Source: Afipia sp. (GTDB taxonomy: Bacteria > Pseudomonadota > Alphaproteobacteria > Rhizobiales > Xanthobacteraceae). From it: DNA of 38,815 nucleotides. The stretch spans positions 1-38,815 of the forward strand of contig JAFVHU010000032.1 in assembly GCA_017474385.1 (NCBI GenBank). The letters are read 5' to 3'. The position numbers and the translations under genes were made by a program. This document shows, one piece after another, positions 1 to 8,065 of the stretch (position 1 is the stretch's first letter; the number at the start of each line of letters is the position of its first letter). The notes below the pieces were generated by a model. That model was not told where the DNA came from, did not search any database, and saw nothing but the letters and a program-made list of their open reading frames with translations.

Positions 1-150
1 CCGTTTGGTGATGGATTGAGCAGCGGACGTTGTGAGAGCGGCGCGGGCGAAGATCCAAGGACCATCCGACAGAGGATGAAGAGATTCGATCTCTCCCGCT
101 TCAGCCGCCAGCCGGAGCGTCTTGGGCGCGATCTTCAGGATTGGCGACAT
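1..150 (-). pseudogene. C-terminal-type fragment, probable large recombinase
   Basis: The reverse strand is open for 50 codons from an ATG at 150 to the window edge, so the left end is unknown. The peptide has a helix-turn-helix look (APKTLRLAAEAGEIE) followed by HPLSDGPWIFAR. From memory, this resembles the C-terminal region of serine recombinases found on alphaproteobacterial mobile elements. The ATG follows directly, in the same frame, after the TAA of the formylglycine-generating enzyme gene. This suggests a join between unrelated pieces rather than a normal gene start, and there is no ribosome binding site of its own. It could instead be a small DNA-binding protein. Confidence in the family is limited. 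Confidence 0.4.
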
Positions 151-1254
151 TTATTGTCCAACTTTTCGCCAAGCATCGGCCCCAACGACAAGCCGGAAGC
201 CTACGTTCGACGAACTGCTATCAGGATCCTGTCCTTGTCGAGCGCTGACGCGATAGCCTTCGCAATATGCCTCACTGCAGAGGAAGGAGCCGCCGCGGAT
301 GACGCGCTTTGGCGCATCCGCGCGGATACCTTCCGGATCGAAGGAATCCGCCGGCCCGGTCGGATTGACCGAAACTTTCCGCGCCGCGGCTTGCTGGGCG
401 AATGCATCGGCCCGGTACCAGTCCGCGACCCACTGCCAGGCATTTCCGGCCATGTCATGCAGGTTGTAGCCATTCGCCGGATAAGAGCCTACCGGCGCGG
501 TGCCTGGGAAAATCTTTGGTGACTGTGATTGGACCGGGAACGTCTGGTTGGTATCACCCCAAGTCTTTCCCATCTCCTTGCCTCCGGGCTTGAACAGGTT
601 TCCCCAGGCATAAGTTGCCTGGTCTAGCCCGCCCCTCGCTGCGTACTCCCACTCCGCCTCAGTAGGCAAACGCTTGCCGGTCCATCTTGCGTAGGCAAGT
701 GCATCTTCATACGACACTTGGACAACCGGATGAGCGTCTCGGCCTTCGATGCTCGAGCCCGGTCCTGTCGGATGGCCCCAATCAGCACCGGCCACGTATC
801 GCCACCATTTCGAGTAGTCCGCAAGGGAAACCGGCTTGCTGGTTCCGACAAACACAACCCCGCCCGGCACAAGTGCCGAATCCGGGGGCCGTGGCGTATC
901 AGGTGGGAGTTGTGCCTGCAAAGACGCCCATGCAGGCTTAAGCTCCGCGGTCGTGATATAGCCGGTCGCACGCACAAAAGCAGCGAACTCCCTGTTGGTC
1001 ACGTGGAATCGGTCCATCCAGAATCCATCCACATGGACCTGATGGGCCGGGCGTTCGTTCGAGCGGGCCTGGGCATTGCTGCTGCCCATTTGAAAGTCAC
1101 CTCCTGGGACCCAGACCATGCCAACCGGTCCGACCACACCATCGCCGATTTGACCTAGTCTGAGTTCTCCCGATTTGACCAAGACAGACCATCCCGCCCC
1201 AACGGCAAGTGCCAGAATCACGACACCGCCGTACCATTTGGTGTCTCTTTTCAT
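151..1254 (-). CDS. Formylglycine-generating enzyme (sulfatase-modifying factor)
   Basis: Aerobic, copper-dependent enzymes of this family oxidise the cysteine in the CxPxR motif of sulfatases to formylglycine, the catalytic residue. The ATG at 1254 gives 367 residues and is preferred over an upstream start at 1323 that would run into the sulfatase gene. Residues 8-27 form one hydrophobic segment, so the protein is exported or anchored in the inner membrane. The FGE-sulfatase domain begins near MVWVPGGDFQMG. The two active-site cysteines, C326 and C331, sit in GGSFLCSEAYCEGYR, and the domain closes with NVGFRLV. The cysteine pair separates true FGEs from look-alikes such as EgtB. It lies 26 bases behind the sulfatase gene on the same strand, so the two are almost certainly cotranscribed and work as a pair. 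Confidence 0.9.
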   Translation of the reverse strand: MKRDTKWYGGVVILALAVGAGWSVLVKSGELRLGQIGDGVVGPVGMVWVPGGDFQMGSSNAQARSNERPAHQVHVDGFWMDRFHVTNREFAAFVRATGYITTAELKPAWASLQAQLPPDTPRPPDSALVPGGVVFVGTSKPVSLADYSKWWRYVAGADWGHPTGPGSSIEGRDAHPVVQVSYEDALAYARWTGKRLPTEAEWEYAARGGLDQATYAWGNLFKPGGKEMGKTWGDTNQTFPVQSQSPKIFPGTAPVGSYPANGYNLHDMAGNAWQWVADWYRADAFAQQAAARKVSVNPTGPADSFDPEGIRADAPKRVIRGGSFLCSEAYCEGYRVSARQGQDPDSSSSNVGFRLVVGADAWRKVGQ

Positions 1255-1280
1255 CACATACTCCCGTTGCCGGCTTCTCC

Positions 1281-3005
1281 TTAGTCCTTGCTCTCGATCT
1301 GCTTCGGGATCCCTTTGCGCCAATCGAAATAGTTAAAGAGCGATTTCGCCAGAAAGTCATAGTCCCAGTCGATCACTTTGCTTTCCTTGGCCCACTTTTC
1401 ATACTTCTCTGCCATGGCTGCAACCAGTTGCGGATGTTGAGTCGCCAGATCTTGCGTTTCTCCGCGATCCTCCTGGGTATCGAATAACTGCCAGCGCTCC
1501 TCCCCATACGGCTTTGGCAGCCAGCTAATTTTCCATTTCCCTTGTCGATACGCCTTGTTGCCAAACAACTCCTCGCCTCGCTCGTAGTTGGCATCCCGAG
1601 CGGAATCTGCCTTGCCGTTGATGACACGAACAAAGGACTGCCCCTTCAGCGGCTCGAGTGGTACTCCATTTGGGGTCTTTCCACGTTCGGCGTTAGTCAA
1701 CTCCAATATCGTCGGGAAGATATCCTCGACCGCCAGGAAGGAATCATTCATGGAGCCGGGCTTCTTGATCATTGGAGCCTTAACGATCATCGGCGAGATC
1801 GTTCCGCCTTCGGTGACTATCATCTTGAACAGTTTGAACGGCGCGGAACTCGCATGGGCCCAACCTGGCCCGATTCCGGCAAAGGATTTGGGTGCCCCTA
1901 AATTATCAAAGGACGTATCGAATTGCTGCTTGATCCACTTGCCGTCGCCGTTACCTGGATAGAGCCCCATGTAGGCAGCCGATGGACCGTTGTCCGAGAA
2001 GAAAACGATGATGGTGTTGTCGTAAGCTCCAGACTTCTTAAGCTCGGCAACCACTCGACCGATATTGGCATCAAGATTATCGAGCATGCCCGCATAGATC
2101 TCCATCAGGCGCTCCTGCTCCTTGCGCTCTTCGGTGGAGAGTTCGGCCCATGGCTTGAACAGAGGCGGGGGGGCTGACATCTTCGTAGCGGCTGGAATCA
2201 CGCCAAGCCGTTTCATGTTTGCAAACAGTTCCTGCCGGTGTTTGTCGTATCCGCCAGCAAACTTGCCGCGATACTTCTTGATATATTCGGCCGGAGCTTG
2301 CAGAGGATCATGCACGGCCTGGAAGGCCAAGTATCCCAGGAACGGTTTCCCCTGAACCTGTGCGTCCTTCATATAGGAAAGGAACTTGTCCGTGTAGAGA
2401 TCCGACGAAAACTCGCCGGTATCGCGCGGCACGCGCTTGCCGTCCTCGAGGAAGGTCGACTTCGGTCCGACGGAGGCTAGGCCGCTTTCGTCCCAATGGC
2501 TGCCGCCACCCTGAACGAGCACGAACGAGCGGTCGAAGCCGCGCGCTGCGGGGGACTGGTCCGGCTTGCCACCAAGATGCCACTTGCCAGCCATGAAGGT
2601 AGCATAGCTCTTCTCCTTCAGCACTTCGGCAACGGTCTTCACCCGATCGTTCAGCGAGCCAATGTAGTTGCCGGGATACTTGTCCATCTCCGGAAAGTGA
2701 ATTTCGCCCATCGAGCCCATGCCTGCCAAGTGGTTGTCCACACCCGTCAGCATCTGGGCTCGCGTTGGAGAACACGTGGCGTGCACATGGAAATTCGTGA
2801 AGCGCATGCCCTCCTTGGCCAATGCATTGAGATTTGGCGTCTGGATGACCGATTGACCGAAGGGTTGGATGTCGTTGAAGCCCATGTCGTCAGCCAGGAG
2901 GATTATGATGTTCGGTTCTCGATCCGAACTCGACTTGGCTGCGGTCGTTACCGCACATTGAGCCAGCGCAGTTGCAACCGCTAAAACTAAGAATCTGCTT
3001 TTCAA
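1281..3005 (-). CDS. Exported arylsulfatase, Cys type
   Basis: It hydrolyses sulfate esters and belongs to the alkaline-phosphatase superfamily. The 574-residue product starts at a TTG preceded by AGGAGAG at good spacing. Residues 1-23 are a signal peptide, placing it in the periplasm. Metal ligands D39 and D40 lie in LLADDMGFNDI. The nucleophile motif CSPTR has its cysteine at 78, followed by the usual AQMLTG. KWHLGG and the C-terminal FDTQEDRGETQDLA region are also typical of AtsA-like arylsulfatases. C78 needs conversion to formylglycine, and the modifying enzyme is encoded next. The natural substrate cannot be read from the sequence. Nearby aromatic-degradation genes make an aryl sulfate possible, but sulfate scavenging is equally plausible. 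Confidence 0.93.
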   Translation of the reverse strand: MKSRFLVLAVATALAQCAVTTAAKSSSDREPNIIILLADDMGFNDIQPFGQSVIQTPNLNALAKEGMRFTNFHVHATCSPTRAQMLTGVDNHLAGMGSMGEIHFPEMDKYPGNYIGSLNDRVKTVAEVLKEKSYATFMAGKWHLGGKPDQSPAARGFDRSFVLVQGGGSHWDESGLASVGPKSTFLEDGKRVPRDTGEFSSDLYTDKFLSYMKDAQVQGKPFLGYLAFQAVHDPLQAPAEYIKKYRGKFAGGYDKHRQELFANMKRLGVIPAATKMSAPPPLFKPWAELSTEERKEQERLMEIYAGMLDNLDANIGRVVAELKKSGAYDNTIIVFFSDNGPSAAYMGLYPGNGDGKWIKQQFDTSFDNLGAPKSFAGIGPGWAHASSAPFKLFKMIVTEGGTISPMIVKAPMIKKPGSMNDSFLAVEDIFPTILELTNAERGKTPNGVPLEPLKGQSFVRVINGKADSARDANYERGEELFGNKAYRQGKWKISWLPKPYGEERWQLFDTQEDRGETQDLATQHPQLVAAMAEKYEKWAKESKVIDWDYDFLAKSLFNYFDWRKGIPKQIESKD

Positions 3006-3178
3006 TTTTCTCTCCTATATGTTGAGGTGCTTCGTAGATAGGAAAATGAGGCCCTAAAGCAGAACCGCTTCGGTTCAGTTTGCTAGCGTGCGTCAACTGA
3101 TCGCTGCAGACAGTAAAGGCGGTTACGACGATGCGATCCGTACGCTCGCTCTGTAGAATTCTTCGGCCATCCTCCTCT
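3006..3178. other. Intergenic region, possible gene tail
   Basis: This 173-base gap separates the sulfatase from the FAH-family gene. On the plus strand a frame ending at the TAG near 3155 reads VRQLIAADSKGGYDDAIRTL, which has the look of a real protein C-terminus but has no start and no family I can name. The sulfatase promoter should also lie here. I see no clear -35/-10 pair or terminator. Confidence 0.25.
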
Positions 3179-4051
3179 TCAGACGACCACTACACCGACT
3201 TCGTCACGCACAGGATTGGATAGGACTCCGATCTGTTCGATCTCGACCTCCACGACATCGCCACCCCTCATGAAAAGTGGCGGCTTGCGCCCCATGCCGA
3301 CACCCGAAGGCGTCCCGGTAACAATCACATCGCCCGGCTTCAGAGTGAGGAAGGACGACAGGATCGAGACCAGTTTCCCAACTGAGAACACCATGTCGGA
3401 AATCGATGCGTCCTGGACGACTTGACCATTCAGGCGCGTCTGCAGGCGCAGACCCTCGCAACCGAGCGGCAGTTCGTCGGCAGTGACGAAAACCGGGCCG
3501 AAGGCACCCGTGCCGTCGAAGTTCTTGCCTGGTGTCCACTGCGGCGACTTGAACTGATAGTCGCGGATGGAAGCGTCGTTGAAAATCGAGTAGCCAACCA
3601 CATATTCGAGAGCCCGCGCCTCGGGTACATCGCGCGCCGTACGGCCGATCACGGCGACTAGCTCTCCTTCATAGTCCAATTGTTCCGATACCGATGGGCG
3701 TATGATCGGCGCACCGTCAGCAATGAGGCTGGAGTTGAAGCGTCCGAAGATCGTCGGATAATCCGGCTGTTCGAAGCCGCTCTCGGCCGAATGGTCGCGA
3801 TAGTTCAGCCCGATGCAGACGATCTTTTCCGGGTTCGACAGTGGCGGCAACAGCGTCGTGGCGGCCAGATCAAGGGCGGGCGCTTGCGCAAGCGCCTTGC
3901 TGGCATCTGCTAGGGCAGTGCCGCCTGCCTCGATCAGTGTCTGGAGCAAACCCGGGAATCCCGGTTGAGCCGCAGTCATGCCGCGCCACTCGTTACCGAC
4001 CTGGATGGCCAGCCCCGCTAGCCCATTCTTTTCAAACGACGTGAAACGCAT
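3179..4051 (-). CDS. Fumarylacetoacetate hydrolase (FAH) family protein
   Basis: FAH-family enzymes hydrolyse, isomerise or decarboxylate 2-oxo or 2,4-dioxo acids, commonly late in meta-cleavage pathways. The start is the ATG at 4051, eight bases behind GAGGAG. A TTG at 4057 sits too close to that site. The product has 290 residues. An N-terminal segment of about 70 residues is followed by the FAH fold with CIGLNYRDHS (H87), metal ligands E128 and E130 in DYEGELVAVIG and D159 in NDASIRDYQ, then GKNFDGTGAFGP and GTPSGVGM. All catalytic landmarks are present. It lies last in the likely catabolic operon, 221 bases behind the dioxygenase gene. The exact reaction, whether hydratase, acylpyruvase or isomerase, cannot be decided from sequence. 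Confidence 0.9.
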   Translation of the reverse strand: MRFTSFEKNGLAGLAIQVGNEWRGMTAAQPGFPGLLQTLIEAGGTALADASKALAQAPALDLAATTLLPPLSNPEKIVCIGLNYRDHSAESGFEQPDYPTIFGRFNSSLIADGAPIIRPSVSEQLDYEGELVAVIGRTARDVPEARALEYVVGYSIFNDASIRDYQFKSPQWTPGKNFDGTGAFGPVFVTADELPLGCEGLRLQTRLNGQVVQDASISDMVFSVGKLVSILSSFLTLKPGDVIVTGTPSGVGMGRKPPLFMRGGDVVEVEIEQIGVLSNPVRDEVGVVVV

Positions 4052-4278
4052 CGACAATTCTCCTCATCTGGCGGCGAAAGCTGGATCCTTCGTGACATCA
4101 CTGACTAAGTAGATTCCAAATTACATATGGCTTCCGCCTTCTAGCTAGGGTGACAGGTTGGCAATGGCGGCGACCGTGCCAAGGATGGCAGGTCTGCGGG
4201 ACGCCAGTCGCCAACCTCGATCAGTACTCAGCACTCGCCGATCTGCGGGTGCTTTTGGCCTCGCAAAATTATGTTCTG
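4052..4278. other. Gap inside the catabolic operon
   Basis: This is an unusually long spacer, since the other gaps in this operon are 38-53 bases. It holds the FAH gene's ribosome binding site near 4060-4065. Short reverse-strand frames cross it but none has a recognisable product or start signal. It could hold a secondary promoter or the scar of a lost gene. Confidence 0.3.
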
Positions 4279-5166
4279 TCAGTCGAGGAAATCTGTCGGC
4301 GCCGGTATCCCCCAGATGTTCGCGGCAGGGACTGTAGGCATCCACACCTTGGGCTTTTGGAACCGATCTTCGTGATAGGGGCGTGGCTCCCACCATCCAA
4401 GGTCTTCATCACTCATCTTGTCGATCTCCGTGAAGAGCTCGATGATCTGCCCGTCCGGATTGCGGTAATAGACTGAAATGTTGTGGCCTATTCCATGCCG
4501 CACGGGGCCCCAGATGAGGGGAATGTTCTCAGCGGCCAAAGCATCACACGCCGCGCCAATGTGCGCGAAATCCTTCAATTCGAACGCGATGTGGTGCATC
4601 TTCACGCGCTCGCCCGAAACGAGATTGATTGCATGATGGTCAGCGTTACAGCGCAAGAAGGCGAAGAAATCCGCCAACCAGTCGGACTCGCGAAATCCCA
4701 ACACATCGCAATAGAAGCGAAGGGCCGATCCCAGGTCGGTCACGTTGAATGCGATGTGGCCTAACTTGTGGGGGAGAATTCCGGTTTTTCCAAAAGGCTG
4801 GGGGCTCGCCTCCTGATTGCGGAATACTTCTATCAATGTGCCCTTGGGGTCCGTAAAGCTGAGTAGGTCGGAGACGCCAGGTTGAGAGTCTGATTTGCGC
4901 GCCGTCGCAATGCCATGTCCTTCGACGTGACGAGCAAAATCTGCGAGGTCGTCATTTCCGCCGAGTTGGAAACCGAGACGAACGCAGCGTGCGTCGGTTC
5001 CCTTCTGAAGCACAACAGTGTGATGGTCGTTCCCTGCGCTAAGGAATGCCCTATTGCCATCCCTTTCGACCACAGTCAGACCGAGCACCCGTGCATAGTG
5101 GTCAAGCTGCGCTTCAAGGTCGGGCGTTTCAAACGTCGCATGTGTAATTCTTCGTACGCGGATCAT
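4279..5166 (-). CDS. Extradiol ring-cleavage dioxygenase, VOC (type I) family
   Basis: Predicted Fe(II)-dependent meta-cleavage of a catechol-type ring. The 295-residue protein has two vicinal-oxygen-chelate modules, about residues 5-115 and 133-248. The catalytic C-terminal module keeps all three metal ligands: H137 (KLGHIAFNV), H192 (KMHHIAFEL) and E243 (GQIIELFTE). Likely second-shell residues H178 (DHHAI), H228 and Y233/Y234 (GHNISVYYRNPDG) correspond to the acid-base residues of BphC-type enzymes. The start ATG follows TAGGAGG. It is 38 bases behind the alpha/beta hydrolase gene. The ligands argue against a plain glyoxalase-fold resistance protein. The substrate is unknown. Confidence 0.85.
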   Translation of the reverse strand: MIRVRRITHATFETPDLEAQLDHYARVLGLTVVERDGNRAFLSAGNDHHTVVLQKGTDARCVRLGFQLGGNDDLADFARHVEGHGIATARKSDSQPGVSDLLSFTDPKGTLIEVFRNQEASPQPFGKTGILPHKLGHIAFNVTDLGSALRFYCDVLGFRESDWLADFFAFLRCNADHHAINLVSGERVKMHHIAFELKDFAHIGAACDALAAENIPLIWGPVRHGIGHNISVYYRNPDGQIIELFTEIDKMSDEDLGWWEPRPYHEDRFQKPKVWMPTVPAANIWGIPAPTDFLD

Positions 5167-5204
5167 GTTTTCCTCCTAGATGACAAGAATGAAATCTTTA
5201 CGTG

Positions 5205-6095
5205 CTACGATCTGCTGGCCATGTCCGAGCCGTCCAAGCCCGAAACACCTAGAACCAGCTGATACAATTCCGATCCCGGTCGGCACATTTCGTCGTATGT
5301 CGCTAGATGATTGAGCCCTTCCAGCTCAATGATGTCGCGGACATTGTCGGGCCATTGCCGCCCAAGGAATTCGGTCTGCCAACGAAACGCCACGCTCTCG
5401 AGTTGGCCCACCGCCGCGAAAACCGGGATCTTGTTGGCGGGTTTCAACAGGGCCGGGCTCAGGGCAGTCGCGGTTTCGATTTCAAGACCGATATCCTTGT
5501 TGATGAATTCGAGATCGACCAACGGCCGCAGGTCATAAAGCCCGCTCGTAAAGACCGCTCCGCCAACCAGGTTGAATGGCAGATCTGGAGCTCGAGCGGA
5601 CCAGTCCGTGGCCACCAGCATGGCGCCGAGATGGCTCCCTGCGGAATGCGCGGCAATGGTGATCGAGCGCCGCGCCAGTCCAAGCTCTTTGGCATGCCTA
5701 AAAAGCCATTCAGCGGAGCCCCGCACCTGCTCGACGATATTTTTCAGGCGAACGGCGGGACTGTGACCGTAATTGACAACGGCGACCATTGCCCCGCGGG
5801 AAACGTAGTGCTCAGCGAAGCTCGAGAACACAGACTTGTCGAGAGATCGCCAGAACCCTCCCCGGATGAAGAGAACCGCTGCAATGGGATGGTCATCTGG
5901 CATGAACAGGTCGAGCGTTTCGGCTGGACTGTCGCCATAAGGAATATCCAAGCGAGCGCGAGATCTGACGCGGAATGTTGCGGCCTTTGTTGCCCACTCT
6001 TCGATTATCGCTTCGAAGTCTGGAATCTGCGCACGCGTGCTATACTCTTGCTCCAGCGCTCGATTTTCGGCTGCCGGCGCCTTGATTGAAGACAT
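5205..6095 (-). CDS. Alpha/beta hydrolase, kynurenine formamidase-like
   Basis: This 296-residue cytoplasmic hydrolase has the nucleophile elbow AHSAGSH (S151), an oxyanion-hole segment RGGFWRS in place of the usual HGGYW, a likely acidic residue in VGQLES, and the catalytic histidine in GLNHLATYDE. These landmarks match the BNA7/kynurenine formamidase-like branch of esterases rather than classical meta-cleavage C-C hydrolases. In the operon it follows the hydroxylase by 53 bases and precedes the ring-cleavage dioxygenase by 38. It may act on an ester or amide precursor of the aromatic substrate, or on a ring-cleavage product. The Arg for His change at the oxyanion hole is worth noting. Confidence 0.82.
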   Translation of the reverse strand: MSSIKAPAAENRALEQEYSTRAQIPDFEAIIEEWATKAATFRVRSRARLDIPYGDSPAETLDLFMPDDHPIAAVLFIRGGFWRSLDKSVFSSFAEHYVSRGAMVAVVNYGHSPAVRLKNIVEQVRGSAEWLFRHAKELGLARRSITIAAHSAGSHLGAMLVATDWSARAPDLPFNLVGGAVFTSGLYDLRPLVDLEFINKDIGLEIETATALSPALLKPANKIPVFAAVGQLESVAFRWQTEFLGRQWPDNVRDIIELEGLNHLATYDEMCRPGSELYQLVLGVSGLDGSDMASRS

Positions 6096-6148
6096 CTTCT
6101 TTCTCCGAGGTGGGAAACAGTAGGACTTCTGCTACCTGTGACCTCGGC

Positions 6149-7903
6149 CTAGGAAGATAGTTTCCTCCCGAGAATCTCGCCAAGAGCGCGCGATAGCTCG
6201 CCAAGCGTGTCGGCAGCCATTGTTTGACTCCGATAAGCGACGAAGTTGTCAGGACGAACGAGCAGGCAGCCGTCGTCTTCGATCTCGCGCAACCGAGCCC
6301 ACTCGCCGTAAACGTCCTCCGCGTCGAGTCCGGCCCCAATCGCTCGACCAATAATTGGGAGCTTGCAGTTTTGAGCTAGGCGCTGGGCCGCATCGAGCCA
6401 TGCTCTCCCGCCATGACCTGTGATCACCGTAAACCGCCCACGCCCGCCGAGATCGAGCGAAGAGATGGTGTTGCTGTTCTGGAACAGCCTGGCATGCGGA
6501 AGATGCGATCCAGGGTGAGTCGATGGTTGATAGTAGAGCTCCGGATCGCGGGTTGGCTGCGGTCGTGGCGTCCCATCGCCAACAATTGCGCTCGATTTGT
6601 AATACTGCCCAAGTTCAACGCCATGTGCGTTGAAATGATGCTGCTGGACTTCCACCGCCCGTTCCAATTGCTTGCGTCGTTCGGCTCCAGCTTTTGTGTT
6701 GCCGTGCAATTCCGCGATTGAGGCCCAACCTTCCGCCGCCTCCTGCCCATAACGGAATCCAAATGCGGAAGACAGCGCCTGGAGGTTCGCAACCGACTTG
6801 TTCGCTCTTTCGACCACCTGCTTCGCTACGGGCTGCCGCTCGTCCGAATACGAATCCAGAAGCGATGGGTCGGCATGGCCCTTCAAGACCATGGCGAGTT
6901 TCCAGGCCAGATTGTAACTGTCCTGGATCGAGGTATTGGTGCCCAGACCGTTGGCTGGCGGATGCCGGTGCGTTGCGTCACCGGCGATCATCACCCTTCC
7001 GATCTTCATTGATTTCGCGAACAGGTGGTTGATCGCCCATTGCCCGACGGACTTGACCTGAATGGGAATATCGGGATCGCCGATGATTTGCCGTGCGTGC
7101 CGAATGACGGCCTCTTCGCTCAGGTCCGGCGTGCCTTCAGACGTGAGGAACGCAAAGACGAGAACCCATTCCGTCCATGGTTTGACGCAGATAAAGCACC
7201 CGCTACCAATCCAGAAGTTGTTGCCTGGCTGCGCAATCAAGTAGATGACACTAGGCCGAGGTTCGGCATATTTCGAAAGGTCGACATCGAGCCAGCAGCT
7301 GACCTGCTCTGCCGCGCCCGCGGTGCCCTCCAATTCGAAACCGATTTCGCGCGCCACGACGCTGTTTCCGCCGTCGGCGCCAATGAGGTATTGTGACTTA
7401 ACTTCGATCTTCTCCCCGGTTATGCGGTCAAGCAGCGTCGAATAGACTGCGCCATCGGCCTGCCGGACCGATACGAGTTCCGTATCAAAGCGCACCCGGG
7501 CGCCTCGTTCTTTTGCCGCCGCGAGAATGATTGGCTCCATGATGTGCTGGGGCAAATTGCACATCGATGTTGGGCTAGCGGAATCGTAATCCGTTCTGCG
7601 CTGCACGCCGCTGCCCCATGACTCAATTCGCACAAGCTCCGTCCCGTTCATGGCGGTCAGCCAGGTCGTGTTCCCCATCATGTGATTGGGCAGGGCAGCA
7701 GCGACGATACGATCCTCGATGCCAAGATCACGAAAGACCTCGACCGCCCGTTGATTGGTAATGTGCGCGCGGGGTGAGTTGGCAGTTCCTGAATGGCGCG
7801 ACACAGCCAGCGCCGGAATTCCGTAGTCAGCAAGGAGGGCGCTAGCGGTCAATCCTGCAGGGCCCGCACCCACGATGAGCACTGGAATTTCTATTTGAAT
7901 CAC
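6149..7903 (-). CDS. FAD-dependent aromatic hydroxylase, TfdB/PheA type
   Basis: A single-component class A flavin monooxygenase predicted to ortho-hydroxylate a phenol with NAD(P)H and O2. It begins with GTG, six bases behind AAGGGAG, and has 584 residues. Motifs in order are the FAD-binding GAGPAG at 12-17, the DG motif YLIGADGGNSVV, the GD motif MIAGDATHRHPPANGLGTN, and a thioredoxin-like C-terminal domain of about 150 residues as in phenol hydroxylase and 2,4-dichlorophenol monooxygenase. It is the first gene of the minus-strand operon and divergent from the GntR regulator. The products fit one route: hydroxylation, ring opening, then processing of the oxo acid. Confidence 0.92.
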   Translation of the reverse strand: MIQIEIPVLIVGAGPAGLTASALLADYGIPALAVSRHSGTANSPRAHITNQRAVEVFRDLGIEDRIVAAALPNHMMGNTTWLTAMNGTELVRIESWGSGVQRRTDYDSASPTSMCNLPQHIMEPIILAAAKERGARVRFDTELVSVRQADGAVYSTLLDRITGEKIEVKSQYLIGADGGNSVVAREIGFELEGTAGAAEQVSCWLDVDLSKYAEPRPSVIYLIAQPGNNFWIGSGCFICVKPWTEWVLVFAFLTSEGTPDLSEEAVIRHARQIIGDPDIPIQVKSVGQWAINHLFAKSMKIGRVMIAGDATHRHPPANGLGTNTSIQDSYNLAWKLAMVLKGHADPSLLDSYSDERQPVAKQVVERANKSVANLQALSSAFGFRYGQEAAEGWASIAELHGNTKAGAERRKQLERAVEVQQHHFNAHGVELGQYYKSSAIVGDGTPRPQPTRDPELYYQPSTHPGSHLPHARLFQNSNTISSLDLGGRGRFTVITGHGGRAWLDAAQRLAQNCKLPIIGRAIGAGLDAEDVYGEWARLREIEDDGCLLVRPDNFVAYRSQTMAADTLGELSRALGEILGRKLSS

Positions 7904-7916
7904 ACTTTTCTCCCTT

Positions 7917-7947
7917 GAAATCGATCATTATTGATAATTTCGATTTT
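7917..7947. promoter_or_regulatory. Candidate operator 1, hydroxylase promoter
   Basis: A wide dyad with six-base arms AAATCG (7918-7923) and CGATTT (7941-7946) separated by 17 bases. It lies directly upstream of the ribosome binding site of the hydroxylase gene. The same spacing recurs at 8037-8065 and, imperfectly, at 9882-9908. It is a candidate binding site for the divergent GntR regulator, inferred from recurrence and position only. Confidence 0.5.
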
Positions 7948-8002
7948 CTTAGCGTAGATTGGGAGATATCCCCTGTCAACATAGTGAAGAGGGGAGGTGC
8001 AT

Positions 8003-8053
8003 ATGGAAACGGGGCCGAATATCGACTATCTGACTGAAATCGTTTATGATTGA
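8003..8053 (+). CDS. Possible 16-codon leader ORF overlapping the regulator start
   Basis: ATG at 8003 follows the strong ribosome binding site GGGGAGG. It encodes METGPNIDYLTEIVYD, and its TGA at 8051-8053 overlaps the regulator ATG at 8046. The regulator ATG itself has no good ribosome binding site. Translational coupling is one explanation. Another is that this was the original N-terminus and a frameshift separated it. No family is recognised. Confidence 0.35.
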   Translation: METGPNIDYLTEIVYD

Positions 8054-8065
8054 AATGTTCGATTT
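8037..8065. promoter_or_regulatory. Candidate operator 2, across the regulator start
   Basis: A perfect dyad: AAATCG (8037-8042) and CGATTT (8060-8065) with 17 bases between, extendable to seven-base arms GAAATCG/CGATTTC. It covers the first annotated ATG of the GntR gene, so binding here could give autorepression. If it is a true operator, translation may start downstream, for example at the ATG at 8154. Confidence 0.45.
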
